Assembly: GCA_964535215.1 (NCBI GenBank)
Contig: CAZHST010000006.1
Span: forward strand, 1 to 64,000
Direction of reading: 5' to 3'
Length of the DNA: 64,000 bases
Origin: JACQHM01 sp964535215
GTDB lineage: Bacteria > Methylomirabilota > Methylomirabilia > Methylomirabilales > JACQHM01
A program made the translations under genes and the position numbers. The notes under the pieces are model-generated. The model was not told the origin of the DNA and did no database searches. It saw only the letters and a list, made by a program, of their open reading frames with translations. This document shows positions 52,273 through 60,448 of the stretch, one piece after another (within the stretch, counting starts at the first letter, position 1; the number at the start of each line of letters is the position of its first letter).

Positions 52273-53367
52273 TTAATTCGTGGAGGCGACGATGATCCCG
52301 CCACCCAGCAGAAGGTCAGGATCATCATAGGCGTAGAAGACCGCCGCCTGCCCCGGGGCGATGGCCCGTTGAGGCTCTTCGAAGCGAACCTGCACGGTTC
52401 CATCGTCGAATGGGAAGAGGGTTGCCTCCGCGGGGACATGGGTGGACCGGATCATACAATAGGCCTTCATCGGCCCCTGAAGCGTGTCAAAGGGGATGAA
52501 GTTTACCTTGGAGGCGATCAACTCCTTGGAGAGGAGATCCTTTTCCCGCCCGACGATGACCTCGTTCCTGGAAGGCTCCAGCCTAACCACATAGTAGGGC
52601 CCCCTCCCGTTGAGCCGGAGACCCTGCCGCTGGCCAATTGTAAAAAACGGCAGGCCCGGGTGTTCCCCCAGAACCTGGCCGGTCAAGTCCTTGACAAGGC
52701 CCGGCCTGATCCGGTCCGGGACCCGCTCCCGGAGGAACTCCCGGTAATCGGTCTTCACAAAGCAGATCTCCTGGCTTTCCGGCTTCCCCACGACCGGAAG
52801 GCCCAGCTCGGCCGCCTTCCGACGGACCTCTTCTTTCGTGAGGTCCCCGATCGGGAAGAGGGTCCTGGCCAGTTGCTGCTGCGTCAAGCCGTAGAGGAAG
52901 TACGTCTGATCCTTTCCGGGATCGGCCGCCCGCCTGATCAGATACCGATCCCCCTCTTTAACAATCCGGGCATAGTGCCCCGTGGCCACGAAGGAGGCCC
53001 CCCACCCCATACCCCGCTTTAGCAAGGATCCGAACTTCAGACGGTTATTGCAGAGGACGCACGGAATAGGCGTTCGACCCCTTAAGTACTCCTCGGTGAA
53101 AGGTGAAATGACCTCCCGATCAAACTCCTCTTCCGAGTTCAGGACATAATATGGGATCCCCAGGCGCTCGGCCACCCGCCGTGCATCCTCCACATCCCTG
53201 GGGGAGCAGCAGCGGCCAAAGCGCTCCACCTCGCCCCCTCCCCTGGAGGAGGGCCAAATCCGCATCGTCACCCCGACGACATCGTAGCCTTCTTTAACGA
53301 GAAGGGCAGCGGCCACGGAGGAGTCCACCCCACCGCTCATGGCCACCAGGACCTTTGCCCTCTTCAC
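52273..53367 (-). CDS. mnmA: tRNA 2-thiouridylase MnmA
   Basis: Inserts sulfur at position 2 of the wobble uridine in tRNA for Lys, Glu and Gln. 364 residues. PP-loop MSGGVDSSVAAALL, the catalytic Cys in IPCVLCNNRLKF and the second Cys in KPESQEICFV. ATG 53367 overlaps the cysteine desulfurase stop (ATGA), giving a direct sulfur-donor/sulfur-acceptor pair. Confidence 0.96.
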   Translation of the reverse strand: MKRAKVLVAMSGGVDSSVAAALLVKEGYDVVGVTMRIWPSSRGGGEVERFGRCCSPRDVEDARRVAERLGIPYYVLNSEEEFDREVISPFTEEYLRGRTPIPCVLCNNRLKFGSLLKRGMGWGASFVATGHYARIVKEGDRYLIRRAADPGKDQTYFLYGLTQQQLARTLFPIGDLTKEEVRRKAAELGLPVVGKPESQEICFVKTDYREFLRERVPDRIRPGLVKDLTGQVLGEHPGLPFFTIGQRQGLRLNGRGPYYVVRLEPSRNEVIVGREKDLLSKELIASKVNFIPFDTLQGPMKAYCMIRSTHVPAEATLFPFDDGTVQVRFEEPQRAIAPGQAAVFYAYDDPDLLLGGGIIVASTN

Positions 53368-54530
53368 GAAGGAACCTCCACCAACTCAAACCTCGAAGCA
53401 TCCCTGAGGCGTTCGACCAAAGAGGGGAGGACGTCCAAGACCCGGTTGATCTCTTCCTCGGTGTTCCCCTTCCCCAATGACAACCGGAGAGCCCCCCATC
53501 CCTTCGGCACTCCCATCGCGGCCAGGACATGGGAAGGCTCAAAGGAGCCCGAGCTACAAGCCGATCCGGAAGAGGCGGCGATCCCCTCCAGGTCCAACCC
53601 GATCAGGAGGGATTCGGTGTCCACCCCCTCAAAGGCAAGGCTGGACGTGTTCGCCAAGCGGGGGGCCGAGCGCCCGTTGACCCGGACTCCCTCGATCCGG
53701 GCCAGGATCCCTGCTTCCAGCCGATCCCGGAGATGCCGGAGACGCCTCTCCTCGTCAGCCATCCGGGAAGAGGCCAGTTCCGCCGCTTTGGCAAACCCCA
53801 CCGCAAAGGCGACGTTCTCCGTCCCGCCCCGTCGGTTTCGCTCTTGGTGCCCTCCGTGGTGAAGGGCGACCATCTTCACACCGGGCCGGATATAGAGGGC
53901 GCCGATCCCCTTCGGGCCGTAGAGCTTATGAGCGGAGAGGGAGAGGAGATCCGCCTGAAGGGTTTCCACATTGACGGGGACCTTCCCAAAGCTCTGGACG
54001 GCGTCGGTGTGGAAGAGGATCCCCCGCTCTTTGGCAATCCTCCCGATCTCCTCAAGGGGGAAAAGAACACCGGTCTCGTTGTTGGCGTGCATGATCGAGA
54101 TCAAGATGGTCTCGGGACGGAGGGCCTGCCTGAACGCCTCCAGGTCCAAAAACCCTTCTCGATCAACGGGAACAAAAGTCACCGTAAAGCCTTGGGCTTC
54201 CAAGAACCGTAAGGTCTCCAGGACCGCAGGATGCTCGACGGTTGAGGCCACGATGTGGCGACCCTTTTCCTTTAAGGCAAAAGCAACCCCCTTGATCGCC
54301 AGGTTGTCGGCCTCCGTCCCGCCGCTCGTGAAAACGATGGTCTCCGCCGCCCTGGCCCCGAGCAGGCTGGCGATCACCTCCCTCGCCCCTTCTAAGGCCT
54401 TCCTGGCCTCCCTCCCCTCGGCGTGGATGGAGCTGGCGTTTCCGAAGCCTTCCTTCAGGTAGGGAAGCATCGCCTCCAGGACTAAAGGGTCCAGGGGCGT
54501 TGTCGCGTTGTGATCTAGATAGATCCTCAT
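53364..54530 (-). CDS. Cysteine desulfurase (NifS/IscS family)
   Basis: PLP enzyme, 388 residues, releasing sulfur from cysteine as a persulfide. MRIYLDHNATTPLDP, PLP-Lys in SLSAHKLYGPKGIGALY, His in HANNETG, and the mobile-loop Cys in ASSGSACSSGSFEPSHVL. The NifS-like C-terminal loop and the adjacent mnmA suggest a donor for tRNA thiolation. It may also supply selenium if the window's selenoprotein is real. ATGA overlap with bactofilin. Confidence 0.94.
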   Translation of the reverse strand: MRIYLDHNATTPLDPLVLEAMLPYLKEGFGNASSIHAEGREARKALEGAREVIASLLGARAAETIVFTSGGTEADNLAIKGVAFALKEKGRHIVASTVEHPAVLETLRFLEAQGFTVTFVPVDREGFLDLEAFRQALRPETILISIMHANNETGVLFPLEEIGRIAKERGILFHTDAVQSFGKVPVNVETLQADLLSLSAHKLYGPKGIGALYIRPGVKMVALHHGGHQERNRRGGTENVAFAVGFAKAAELASSRMADEERRLRHLRDRLEAGILARIEGVRVNGRSAPRLANTSSLAFEGVDTESLLIGLDLEGIAASSGSACSSGSFEPSHVLAAMGVPKGWGALRLSLGKGNTEEEINRVLDVLPSLVERLRDASRFELVEVPS

Positions 54531-54955
54531 GGTTCCTCGATGCCGGGAAGCTGCCTGACCTCCCTTCCGGACTCGAGCTGGACCACCTTCTCCTCCCCTA
54601 GCTTTCCCATATCACAGCTTCCATTGAAAGTGGCTCCGTCGTTTACGATCAACGCCGGGGTTTTGATGTTTCCGGTGACAACGCCAGGGTTCAAGATCTC
54701 CACCCGTTTCTTGGCGGTGATGTTTCCCTCGATCCGCCCGCTCACCACCAATCGCCCCACGTCGATCTCGGCTTTGACGAAGGCAGGCTCGCCGACGATT
54801 AACAGGTCGTCCCCGATGATCTCCCCCTCAAGCCGCCCGTCCACCCGGACGGTCCCATGGAAGGTTAAGACCCCTTTGAACTCTGTCCCCTCACCTAGAA
54901 ACGCTTTGATCTCTCCAAAATCCTCGGTCCCCTTCTCTTTTTCCCGACGGAGCAT
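54527..54955 (-). CDS. Bactofilin (polymer-forming cytoskeletal protein)
   Basis: 142 residues with the DUF583 right-handed beta-helix: FLGEGTEFKGVLTFHGTVRVDG, GRLEGEI, VSGRIEGNITAKKRVEI, GVVTGNIKTPALIVNDGATFNG. Assembles nucleotide-free filaments. Bactofilins near parAB can position the chromosome-segregation machinery, as described in Myxococcus; here parAB are only 2.5 kb away. First gene of bactofilin-desulfurase-mnmA, all by ATGA overlaps. Confidence 0.93.
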   Translation of the reverse strand: MLRREKEKGTEDFGEIKAFLGEGTEFKGVLTFHGTVRVDGRLEGEIIGDDLLIVGEPAFVKAEIDVGRLVVSGRIEGNITAKKRVEILNPGVVTGNIKTPALIVNDGATFNGSCDMGKLGEEKVVQLESGREVRQLPGIEEP

Positions 54956-55176
54956 GGCACCTTCTCCTTAGAAGAGTCCCCCGCAGGGGAGGTTCATCCA
55001 AGAGGAACAAGGTGTCCATATTGTTCCACGATCCATATTGACCTGTCAACCGTTTCTGCGGGCTCTGTCACCCTTGACAACCGCCCCCCCCTCCTGCTAA
55101 GGTTGCTAGGCTTTGATCTGTTCATAGAAAGCCTCCCGGTAGCCGGACATGGCGGGAGGTTTAGAGGTAGGATAAA

Positions 55177-57414
55177 ATGGAAACAGGGGTAGAGCGCTAC
55201 ATCTTGAAGAAACACCGGGAAAACGTCTACCGGGACAAAGACGGGAGACCGTGGATTATCCCTTTTCAAGCCCTCACCGCGGAGGGGAAGCGTCGGTTCG
55301 AGAAAGGAACCCTGGGCGTTAAAGCTACCATCCGGCGGGAGGGTGGTGGCGAGCAGATCTACTGTGTCCTGGATCCTTCGAACCTCTGGATGGAGGAAGG
55401 CCTGGAGAGCCCCATCGGCCGGGTGGTCAGAGACCGGGAACTCCGGTGGGCGATCCAGCTCCCTCCCGGCCTCGTCACGACCGATGGCCGGTGGAGCCGA
55501 AACTGGCAGGAGATTCCCCACCAGGGCATCCCGGAAGAGGGGAGGGGGCCCATCGCAAACGGTTACTGGAGCGAGGAGAAGGGAAGAGGGATCATCGAAC
55601 AGATCCCCACCGAGCAGGAGTTTAGAACCCTCCGGGCCCAGCTCCTTGCCCTGTTTGAGATCGCCAAGGCGTTCAGGATCGGGGCTCAAGCAAAAGAGGT
55701 GGTGAAGGCCATCGGCGGGGCGAGAGCGATCCTTCTCTCCAACAGTGAGATCGGCTCGACCTTCTGGGAAGAGAACTGGTTCGATCCCGAGGAGCCGATC
55801 AGCGTCGAAATGCGGGGGATGCTCGTGAGGCGGTACCGGGAGCGGGGCCACGGGCCCCTTGAAGCCATTAAGGTCCTCCAGGTGGTCGGCATCCCCAGGA
55901 CCAAGGAAGGGTTCGCCTCCCTGATCGAACAGGCCAGAGCGCGAGGGCTCGATGTCTCGGCCTTAGAAGGTTTCGAAGAGAGCCCCCTCTGGAAACGCTG
56001 CTTCCACCCCAGGAAGCAAGAGCTGATCCCCAAGACCTTTAGCTTCGAGCATCCCGTTGACGGGGAGTTCTGGACGCTCGTCTTCAACCACTCGTACTAT
56101 GGCACCTTGAAGAGCAAAGGAGGCCTCTCGAAGCTGGACCGGATCGCCCGGAAGGCCGGGGGGATGGCGATGCACGCTGGCTTGACCGTCCACATCATCC
56201 CCCTGGAGGAGTTGGGCCTGGATGAAGAAGAGCTGAAGAAGAGGATCGAGAGCGGGAGGCTTCCAGGGGGTGAGCTCATTGACTGGCACGGGCGGCGGTG
56301 TCTGAAGGTGGGGTGCTGCATCCTAGGAAAAACGGGAGGAGGGAAGACGACCGGTGTCATGATCTCGGGGCTCCTCCGGGAAGAGGGTGAGCCCTTCGGG
56401 GCGAGAGGCTACGGCGTCAACGAGGATTTCGGCCTCTTTTTCGTTGAGGAACAGGAGGGGAAGAAGGTCGTCTTTGGATATCCGTTGGAGAAGGCCGTCT
56501 ACGCCCGGTACAACATCATTGACCTGATTGATGACGAAGGGATCAAACAGAAGCTCCGCGAGACCAAGCCCCTGGAGAATCTCGTGGCTGATTTAACGCT
56601 CCAGCCTGCCGGGGCCTTTAACACCCGGATCCTCACCCGCTTCGACCAGGAGGTCCCAATCCCCTACCGAAACGATGAACGGGTCTATGTGGCGAGCTTC
56701 ATCATCCAGATGGAGCTGGGCAGCCAGCTCCTGAAGGCCCGAGACGGAACGGTGGTCATCAAGACCCTTCAGGGGAAAATCACGAGGGGAGACGAAGCAA
56801 AGGTGGACGACCCCCACCAGGCCCGGATGTTCGTCTACGAGCCGGGGGATGGGTGGTCGTCAGCCCTCTTCTTCTTCTTCGGCGACCCTGCTGAGCCCGA
56901 ACTGAACGTTTACGCCGACTTCCCAAATGGGGCCCTGGTCCGGAACCATTGCCTGGGGATGAAAGGGGAGCAGGTCTTCTTGGCCAGAGACCTGATCGCA
57001 TTAAGCGGTGGGGACGAGGAGGCGGGGAAGAGGCTCTCGGAGCTTCCCTGGGAGGTCATCGAGCAGGCTTACCTTACCTGGGACTTTGAGCGACTGGGGG
57101 CTGGCGACCCCGACCGGGGAAGGCTGATCCATACGAAATTCTCCCTTGAGCGGCTGAAGCAGGCCTATGATGTCAAAGATTTCATCACCTTAAGCGGCGG
57201 CGATCTTGACGAGGGGGAACGGCTCTACCAGGAGATCCAGGAGCGACTTACCATCTTAAGCGAGATGTTCACCATCGCCCCTGTCCGGGTCATGACCCTC
57301 CACGGTGTCCGACGAAACGCTCAGAAGGTCCGAGAGATCCTGGCCGATCCCTTAGGGCGCCACGAGGAGAGCATTCTGGCCTTTGACCAACGGGTCCCTG
57401 AGAAGGGCCCGTAA
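55177..57414 (+). CDS. Large P-loop protein of unknown family
   Basis: 745 residues, not recognised. A clear Walker A GKTGGGKTTG lies at residues 384-393, preceded by GCCIL, with GYGVNEDFGLFFVEE following. The N-terminal third (1-290) is a separate domain; the C-terminal 250 residues contain an HxxxGxRRN-type segment (LHGVRRNAQKV). The P-loop placement after a beta-strand-Cys pair resembles the kinase-like PEPCK/HPr-kinase group, but no PEPCK signature is present. Solitary, plus strand, against the surrounding minus-strand genes; start ATG with a GAGGTAGGA-type site. Function not assignable. Confidence 0.75.
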   Translation: METGVERYILKKHRENVYRDKDGRPWIIPFQALTAEGKRRFEKGTLGVKATIRREGGGEQIYCVLDPSNLWMEEGLESPIGRVVRDRELRWAIQLPPGLVTTDGRWSRNWQEIPHQGIPEEGRGPIANGYWSEEKGRGIIEQIPTEQEFRTLRAQLLALFEIAKAFRIGAQAKEVVKAIGGARAILLSNSEIGSTFWEENWFDPEEPISVEMRGMLVRRYRERGHGPLEAIKVLQVVGIPRTKEGFASLIEQARARGLDVSALEGFEESPLWKRCFHPRKQELIPKTFSFEHPVDGEFWTLVFNHSYYGTLKSKGGLSKLDRIARKAGGMAMHAGLTVHIIPLEELGLDEEELKKRIESGRLPGGELIDWHGRRCLKVGCCILGKTGGGKTTGVMISGLLREEGEPFGARGYGVNEDFGLFFVEEQEGKKVVFGYPLEKAVYARYNIIDLIDDEGIKQKLRETKPLENLVADLTLQPAGAFNTRILTRFDQEVPIPYRNDERVYVASFIIQMELGSQLLKARDGTVVIKTLQGKITRGDEAKVDDPHQARMFVYEPGDGWSSALFFFFGDPAEPELNVYADFPNGALVRNHCLGMKGEQVFLARDLIALSGGDEEAGKRLSELPWEVIEQAYLTWDFERLGAGDPDRGRLIHTKFSLERLKQAYDVKDFITLSGGDLDEGERLYQEIQERLTILSEMFTIAPVRVMTLHGVRRNAQKVREILADPLGRHEESILAFDQRVPEKGP

Positions 57415-57438
57415 GGGGTCGTGTCCCTCTCCATCGCT

Positions 57439-58275
57439 TCAGGGCCTCCCGCAGATGACCTCGGCGATCCGTTCGAGATCCTCTGAGGAATAGTAGGTGA
57501 TCTCAATCACCCCTCCCTTTCCCTTCTTCAGGATCTTGACTTTCGTCCCCAAGGCATGACGGAAGGTCTCCTCCAGGGCCTGGAGGTCGGGATCGGCCGG
57601 GGCTTTTACCCGCCCGCCCGCCTTCAACCTGAGCTTCTTGACCAACGCCTCGGTGGCCCGGACCGAGAGCTGATCGCTGACGATCCGGTCCCGGACTTTG
57701 AGCTGGGCAGCTTCCCCTTTGACCGAAAGGATCGCCCGGGCATGCCCTTCGGTCAGGACCCCGGCGACCAGATCCTCCTGGATCTTCCTCGGCAGGTGGA
57801 GGAGCCGGAGCGCGTTCGCAATGGAGGAACGATCCTTTCCAACCCGTTCGGCCAGCTCCTCTTGCGTCAGGTGGAACTCCTCAATCAGACGGCGATAGAC
57901 CTCAGCTTCCTCCAAGGGGTTTAAGTCCTCCCGCTGCACGTTCTCGATCAGGGCAAGCTCCAGCATCCCGGAATCGCTCACCTCCCTGACCACAGCCGGG
58001 ATGGCCTTCAGACCTGCTAGCTTCGCGGCCCGGAGCCGTCGCTCCCCGGCGACCAATTCATAGCCTTCCCTCCCCTCCCGGAGGATCACCGGTGAGAGAA
58101 TCCCGTGAGCCTTGATGGACTGGGCCAGCTCCCGGAGTTTCTGGTCGTCAAACCGTTTCCTGGGTTGGAAAGCGTTCGGACTGATCTTCTCTAGAGGGAC
58201 CTCGGTAAGACCCCTTTCCTCACCGCCAGGAATTAGGGCAGAGAGGCCCCTACCGAGGGCTCTTCTCGACGCCAT
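57439..58275 (-). CDS. parB: Chromosome partitioning protein ParB
   Basis: 278 residues. N-terminal CTPase domain with the GERRLRAAKLAGL box, central helix-turn-helix (LTQEELAERVGKDRSSIANALRLL) that reads parS, C-terminal dimerisation domain. Loads at parS and spreads along DNA. ATG 58275 has AAGGAG at 7 bases; it overlaps the 3' end of parA by 26 bases. Confidence 0.97.
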   Translation of the reverse strand: MASRRALGRGLSALIPGGEERGLTEVPLEKISPNAFQPRKRFDDQKLRELAQSIKAHGILSPVILREGREGYELVAGERRLRAAKLAGLKAIPAVVREVSDSGMLELALIENVQREDLNPLEEAEVYRRLIEEFHLTQEELAERVGKDRSSIANALRLLHLPRKIQEDLVAGVLTEGHARAILSVKGEAAQLKVRDRIVSDQLSVRATEALVKKLRLKAGGRVKAPADPDLQALEETFRHALGTKVKILKKGKGGVIEITYYSSEDLERIAEVICGRP

Positions 58276-59023
58276 CAATCAGCTCCTTGGCCAATTTCAA
58301 ATAGCTCTGGGCTCCGGAACAGCGGATGTCATAGAGAATGACCGGCTTCCCGAAGCTGGGGGCCTCGCTTAACCGGACGTTTCTGGGGATGACGGTTTTA
58401 AAAACTTTCCCAGGCAGGTATCGGCGGACCTCTTCAGCCACCTGCTCGGAAAGGTTCAGGTGGGTGTCGTACATGGTCAGGAGGACCCCCTCGACCATCA
58501 GGGTAGGGTTCAGCCTCCGCCGGCAAAGCTGAACGGCATCCAGGATCCGGGCAAGCCCTTCCAAGGCGTAATATTCACACTGGAGCGGGATCAGAACAGA
58601 GGTTGCAGCCGCCAGGGCGTTCACCGTCAGAAGTCCTAGAGAAGGGGGACAGTCAATGAGGATATAATCGTAGTAGGGAAGGGCTTCTCCCAAGGCCTCT
58701 TTCAACCGAAGCTCCCGCCTCTCAGATCCGGCAAGCTCGACCTCAGCCCCGATCAGTTCAGGAGCCGCCGGAATCACCTCTAAAGCCGGGAGGAGCGTCG
58801 GGAGGATTGTCTCCCCCACCTTTGCCTCACCGGTCAAGAGGTGGTAGACGCCCGGACTGGTGTCCCTTGGGATTCCCAAGCCGCTCCCGGCGTTACACTG
58901 GGGATCGCCATCAACGAGGAGGGTTTTCCGCTCGGCAGCGGCAAGGCAGGCAGCGAGGTTGATAGCCGTTGTGGTCTTTCCCACCCCCCCTTTCTGGTTC
59001 GCGATCGCAATCACCCTCGCCAT
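58250..59023 (-). CDS. parA: Chromosome partitioning ATPase ParA
   Basis: 257 residues, deviant Walker A ATPase: IANQKGGVGKTTTAINLA, Walker B YDYILIDCPPSLGLLT and the switch LIPLQCEYYALEGL. ATP-bound ParA coats the nucleoid and is displaced by ParB-parS, moving the origin. Located 88 bases after rsmG in the classic rsmG-parA-parB order; a parS lies in that gap. Confidence 0.97.
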   Translation of the reverse strand: MARVIAIANQKGGVGKTTTAINLAACLAAAERKTLLVDGDPQCNAGSGLGIPRDTSPGVYHLLTGEAKVGETILPTLLPALEVIPAAPELIGAEVELAGSERRELRLKEALGEALPYYDYILIDCPPSLGLLTVNALAAATSVLIPLQCEYYALEGLARILDAVQLCRRRLNPTLMVEGVLLTMYDTHLNLSEQVAEEVRRYLPGKVFKTVIPRNVRLSEAPSFGKPVILYDIRCSGAQSYLKLAKELIDGVEKSPR

Positions 59024-59095
59024 TCGGCCAGCCCTTCAAAATCTGGGAGGAGAATACCATAACTGGAGAGGAGATGGGAAGGGAAAAGTAGGAGG

Positions 59096-59111
59096 TGTTT
59101 CACGTGAAACA
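59096..59111. promoter_or_regulatory. parS: parS centromere site, perfect
   Basis: TGTTTCACGTGAAACA directly after the rsmG stop and upstream of parA, about 4 kb from dnaN. Besides partitioning it could let ParB influence parAB expression. Confidence 0.97.
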
Positions 59112-59807
59112 TCACGGCCGTTCCACCACGATCAGGTACCGCTCCTCGGGAAAGGGAGGGATCTTGAAGGGGATCAATCCCTTGATCCGTACCCCCAACC
59201 CTTTCTCCTGCTTCCCCAGCGTTTCCACCTCCTGAAGCCCTCTTCTCCCTTTTTGCACGATCAGGACCCCGCCCCGCTTGAGGAAAGGGAAGGCGAGGCG
59301 GATCTGATCTTCAAGGCCGGCCACGGCCCTGGCGAAAGAGACGTCATATCTCCCCTGATACTCCGGTTCCTTTGCCACCTCTTCAGCCCTGGCCCAGAGG
59401 CAGACAACATCGGTGAGCTTTAAGAGACGAATCACCTGTTTCAAAAAGGAGACCTTCTTCCGGGAAGCCTCGATGAGGGTGAGGTGGAGGGAGGGGAGGA
59501 GGATCTTCAAGGGAAGACCGGGGAAACCAGCCCCGGGGCCGATGTCTACGGCTTGGAGACCCTCCGTTGCCGGGAGGGCGAGGATCAAGGCCAAGGAGCC
59601 CAAAAAGCCTTGAAAGACGATCTCCTCGTCGGAACGAAATCCGGTGAGGTTGATCCTCCGGCTCCAGTGCTTCAGCTCATTCAGGTAGCGTTGAAAGGCC
59701 GCAAGCTGGAGAGGGGTGGGGGAGAGGCCTAGGGATTCCACACCTCTTTGAAAGGGCCCTTCAGGCTCGAAGAGATCACCGGGAGAAGGCGAGATTTGTG
59801 TCTTCAA
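59112..59807 (-). CDS. rsmG: 16S rRNA (guanine-527-N7)-methyltransferase RsmG
   Basis: 231 residues. Family motifs NLTGFRSDEEIVFQGFLGSL, VDIGPGAGFPGLPLKIL (SAM site), LIEASRKKVSFLKQV and FARAVAGLE. Loss of this enzyme is known to give low-level streptomycin resistance. Start TTG 59807 overlaps the jag stop as TTGA; no strong ribosome site, so coupled translation is likely. Confidence 0.96.
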   Translation of the reverse strand: MKTQISPSPGDLFEPEGPFQRGVESLGLSPTPLQLAAFQRYLNELKHWSRRINLTGFRSDEEIVFQGFLGSLALILALPATEGLQAVDIGPGAGFPGLPLKILLPSLHLTLIEASRKKVSFLKQVIRLLKLTDVVCLWARAEEVAKEPEYQGRYDVSFARAVAGLEDQIRLAFPFLKRGGVLIVQKGRRGLQEVETLGKQEKGLGVRIKGLIPFKIPPFPEERYLIVVERP

Positions 59808-60448
59808 GGGTTCTGAGGAGCATGGGGCTCAGAAGGGGAAATGACGATCCGCCGGTAAAAACCCGCCCCCTCACTCACGGTCTTCACCCCTTGATCCCCT
59901 TGGAGGGCCAAGTGGACAATCCGACGATCGTGAGGGCTTAAAGGAGCCAAGGTGATGGCTTCCCCCATGGTTTTGACCCTTTCCGCCATCCGAGCGGCCA
60001 AGACCTTGAGACGTTCCTCCCGTCGCTTCCGATACCCCTCCACATCCACCACAACCTTTTCCCCCCTGCCCGGTTGAGAGTTCAAGATCCTATTGACGAG
60101 GTACTGGAGGGCCTCCAGGGTCCTTCCACCGCGCCCGATCAGGAGTCCCCCTTCCGGGCTCCAGATCTCGAGGAGGATCCGTTGATCACGTCTGGTGACG
60201 TTCACCTCCCCCCGGATGTGCATCCGCTCCAAGATATCGGAGAGAACACCTTTGGCCCTTTCCAGCGCCCGTTCTCCGACGAGGGGGGTCACCCGGACCC
60301 GGACGATCCTGGTCCCGAGGATCCCAAGGAATCCCTTTCTCTGGGAGAGGACCTCTACCTTGACCTGTTCCCGGCTAAGCCCTAGCTCCCTCAAGGCCTT
60401 GGCAACGGCCTCTTCCAGGGTTTTGCCTTCCGCCTCCACCTGCCTCAT
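59804..60448 (-). CDS. jag: Jag/KhpB RNA-binding protein
   Basis: 214 residues from ATG 60448 (ATGA overlap with yidC): Jag-N domain (RQVEAEGKTLEEAVAKAL...GFLGILGTR), KH domain (GLLIGRGGRTLEALQYLVN) and R3H domain (LSPHDRRIVHLALQGD). RNA chaperone-like; acts with KhpA in several bacteria. Usually next to yidC, as here. Confidence 0.95.
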   Translation of the reverse strand: MRQVEAEGKTLEEAVAKALRELGLSREQVKVEVLSQRKGFLGILGTRIVRVRVTPLVGERALERAKGVLSDILERMHIRGEVNVTRRDQRILLEIWSPEGGLLIGRGGRTLEALQYLVNRILNSQPGRGEKVVVDVEGYRKRREERLKVLAARMAERVKTMGEAITLAPLSPHDRRIVHLALQGDQGVKTVSEGAGFYRRIVISPSEPHAPQNP

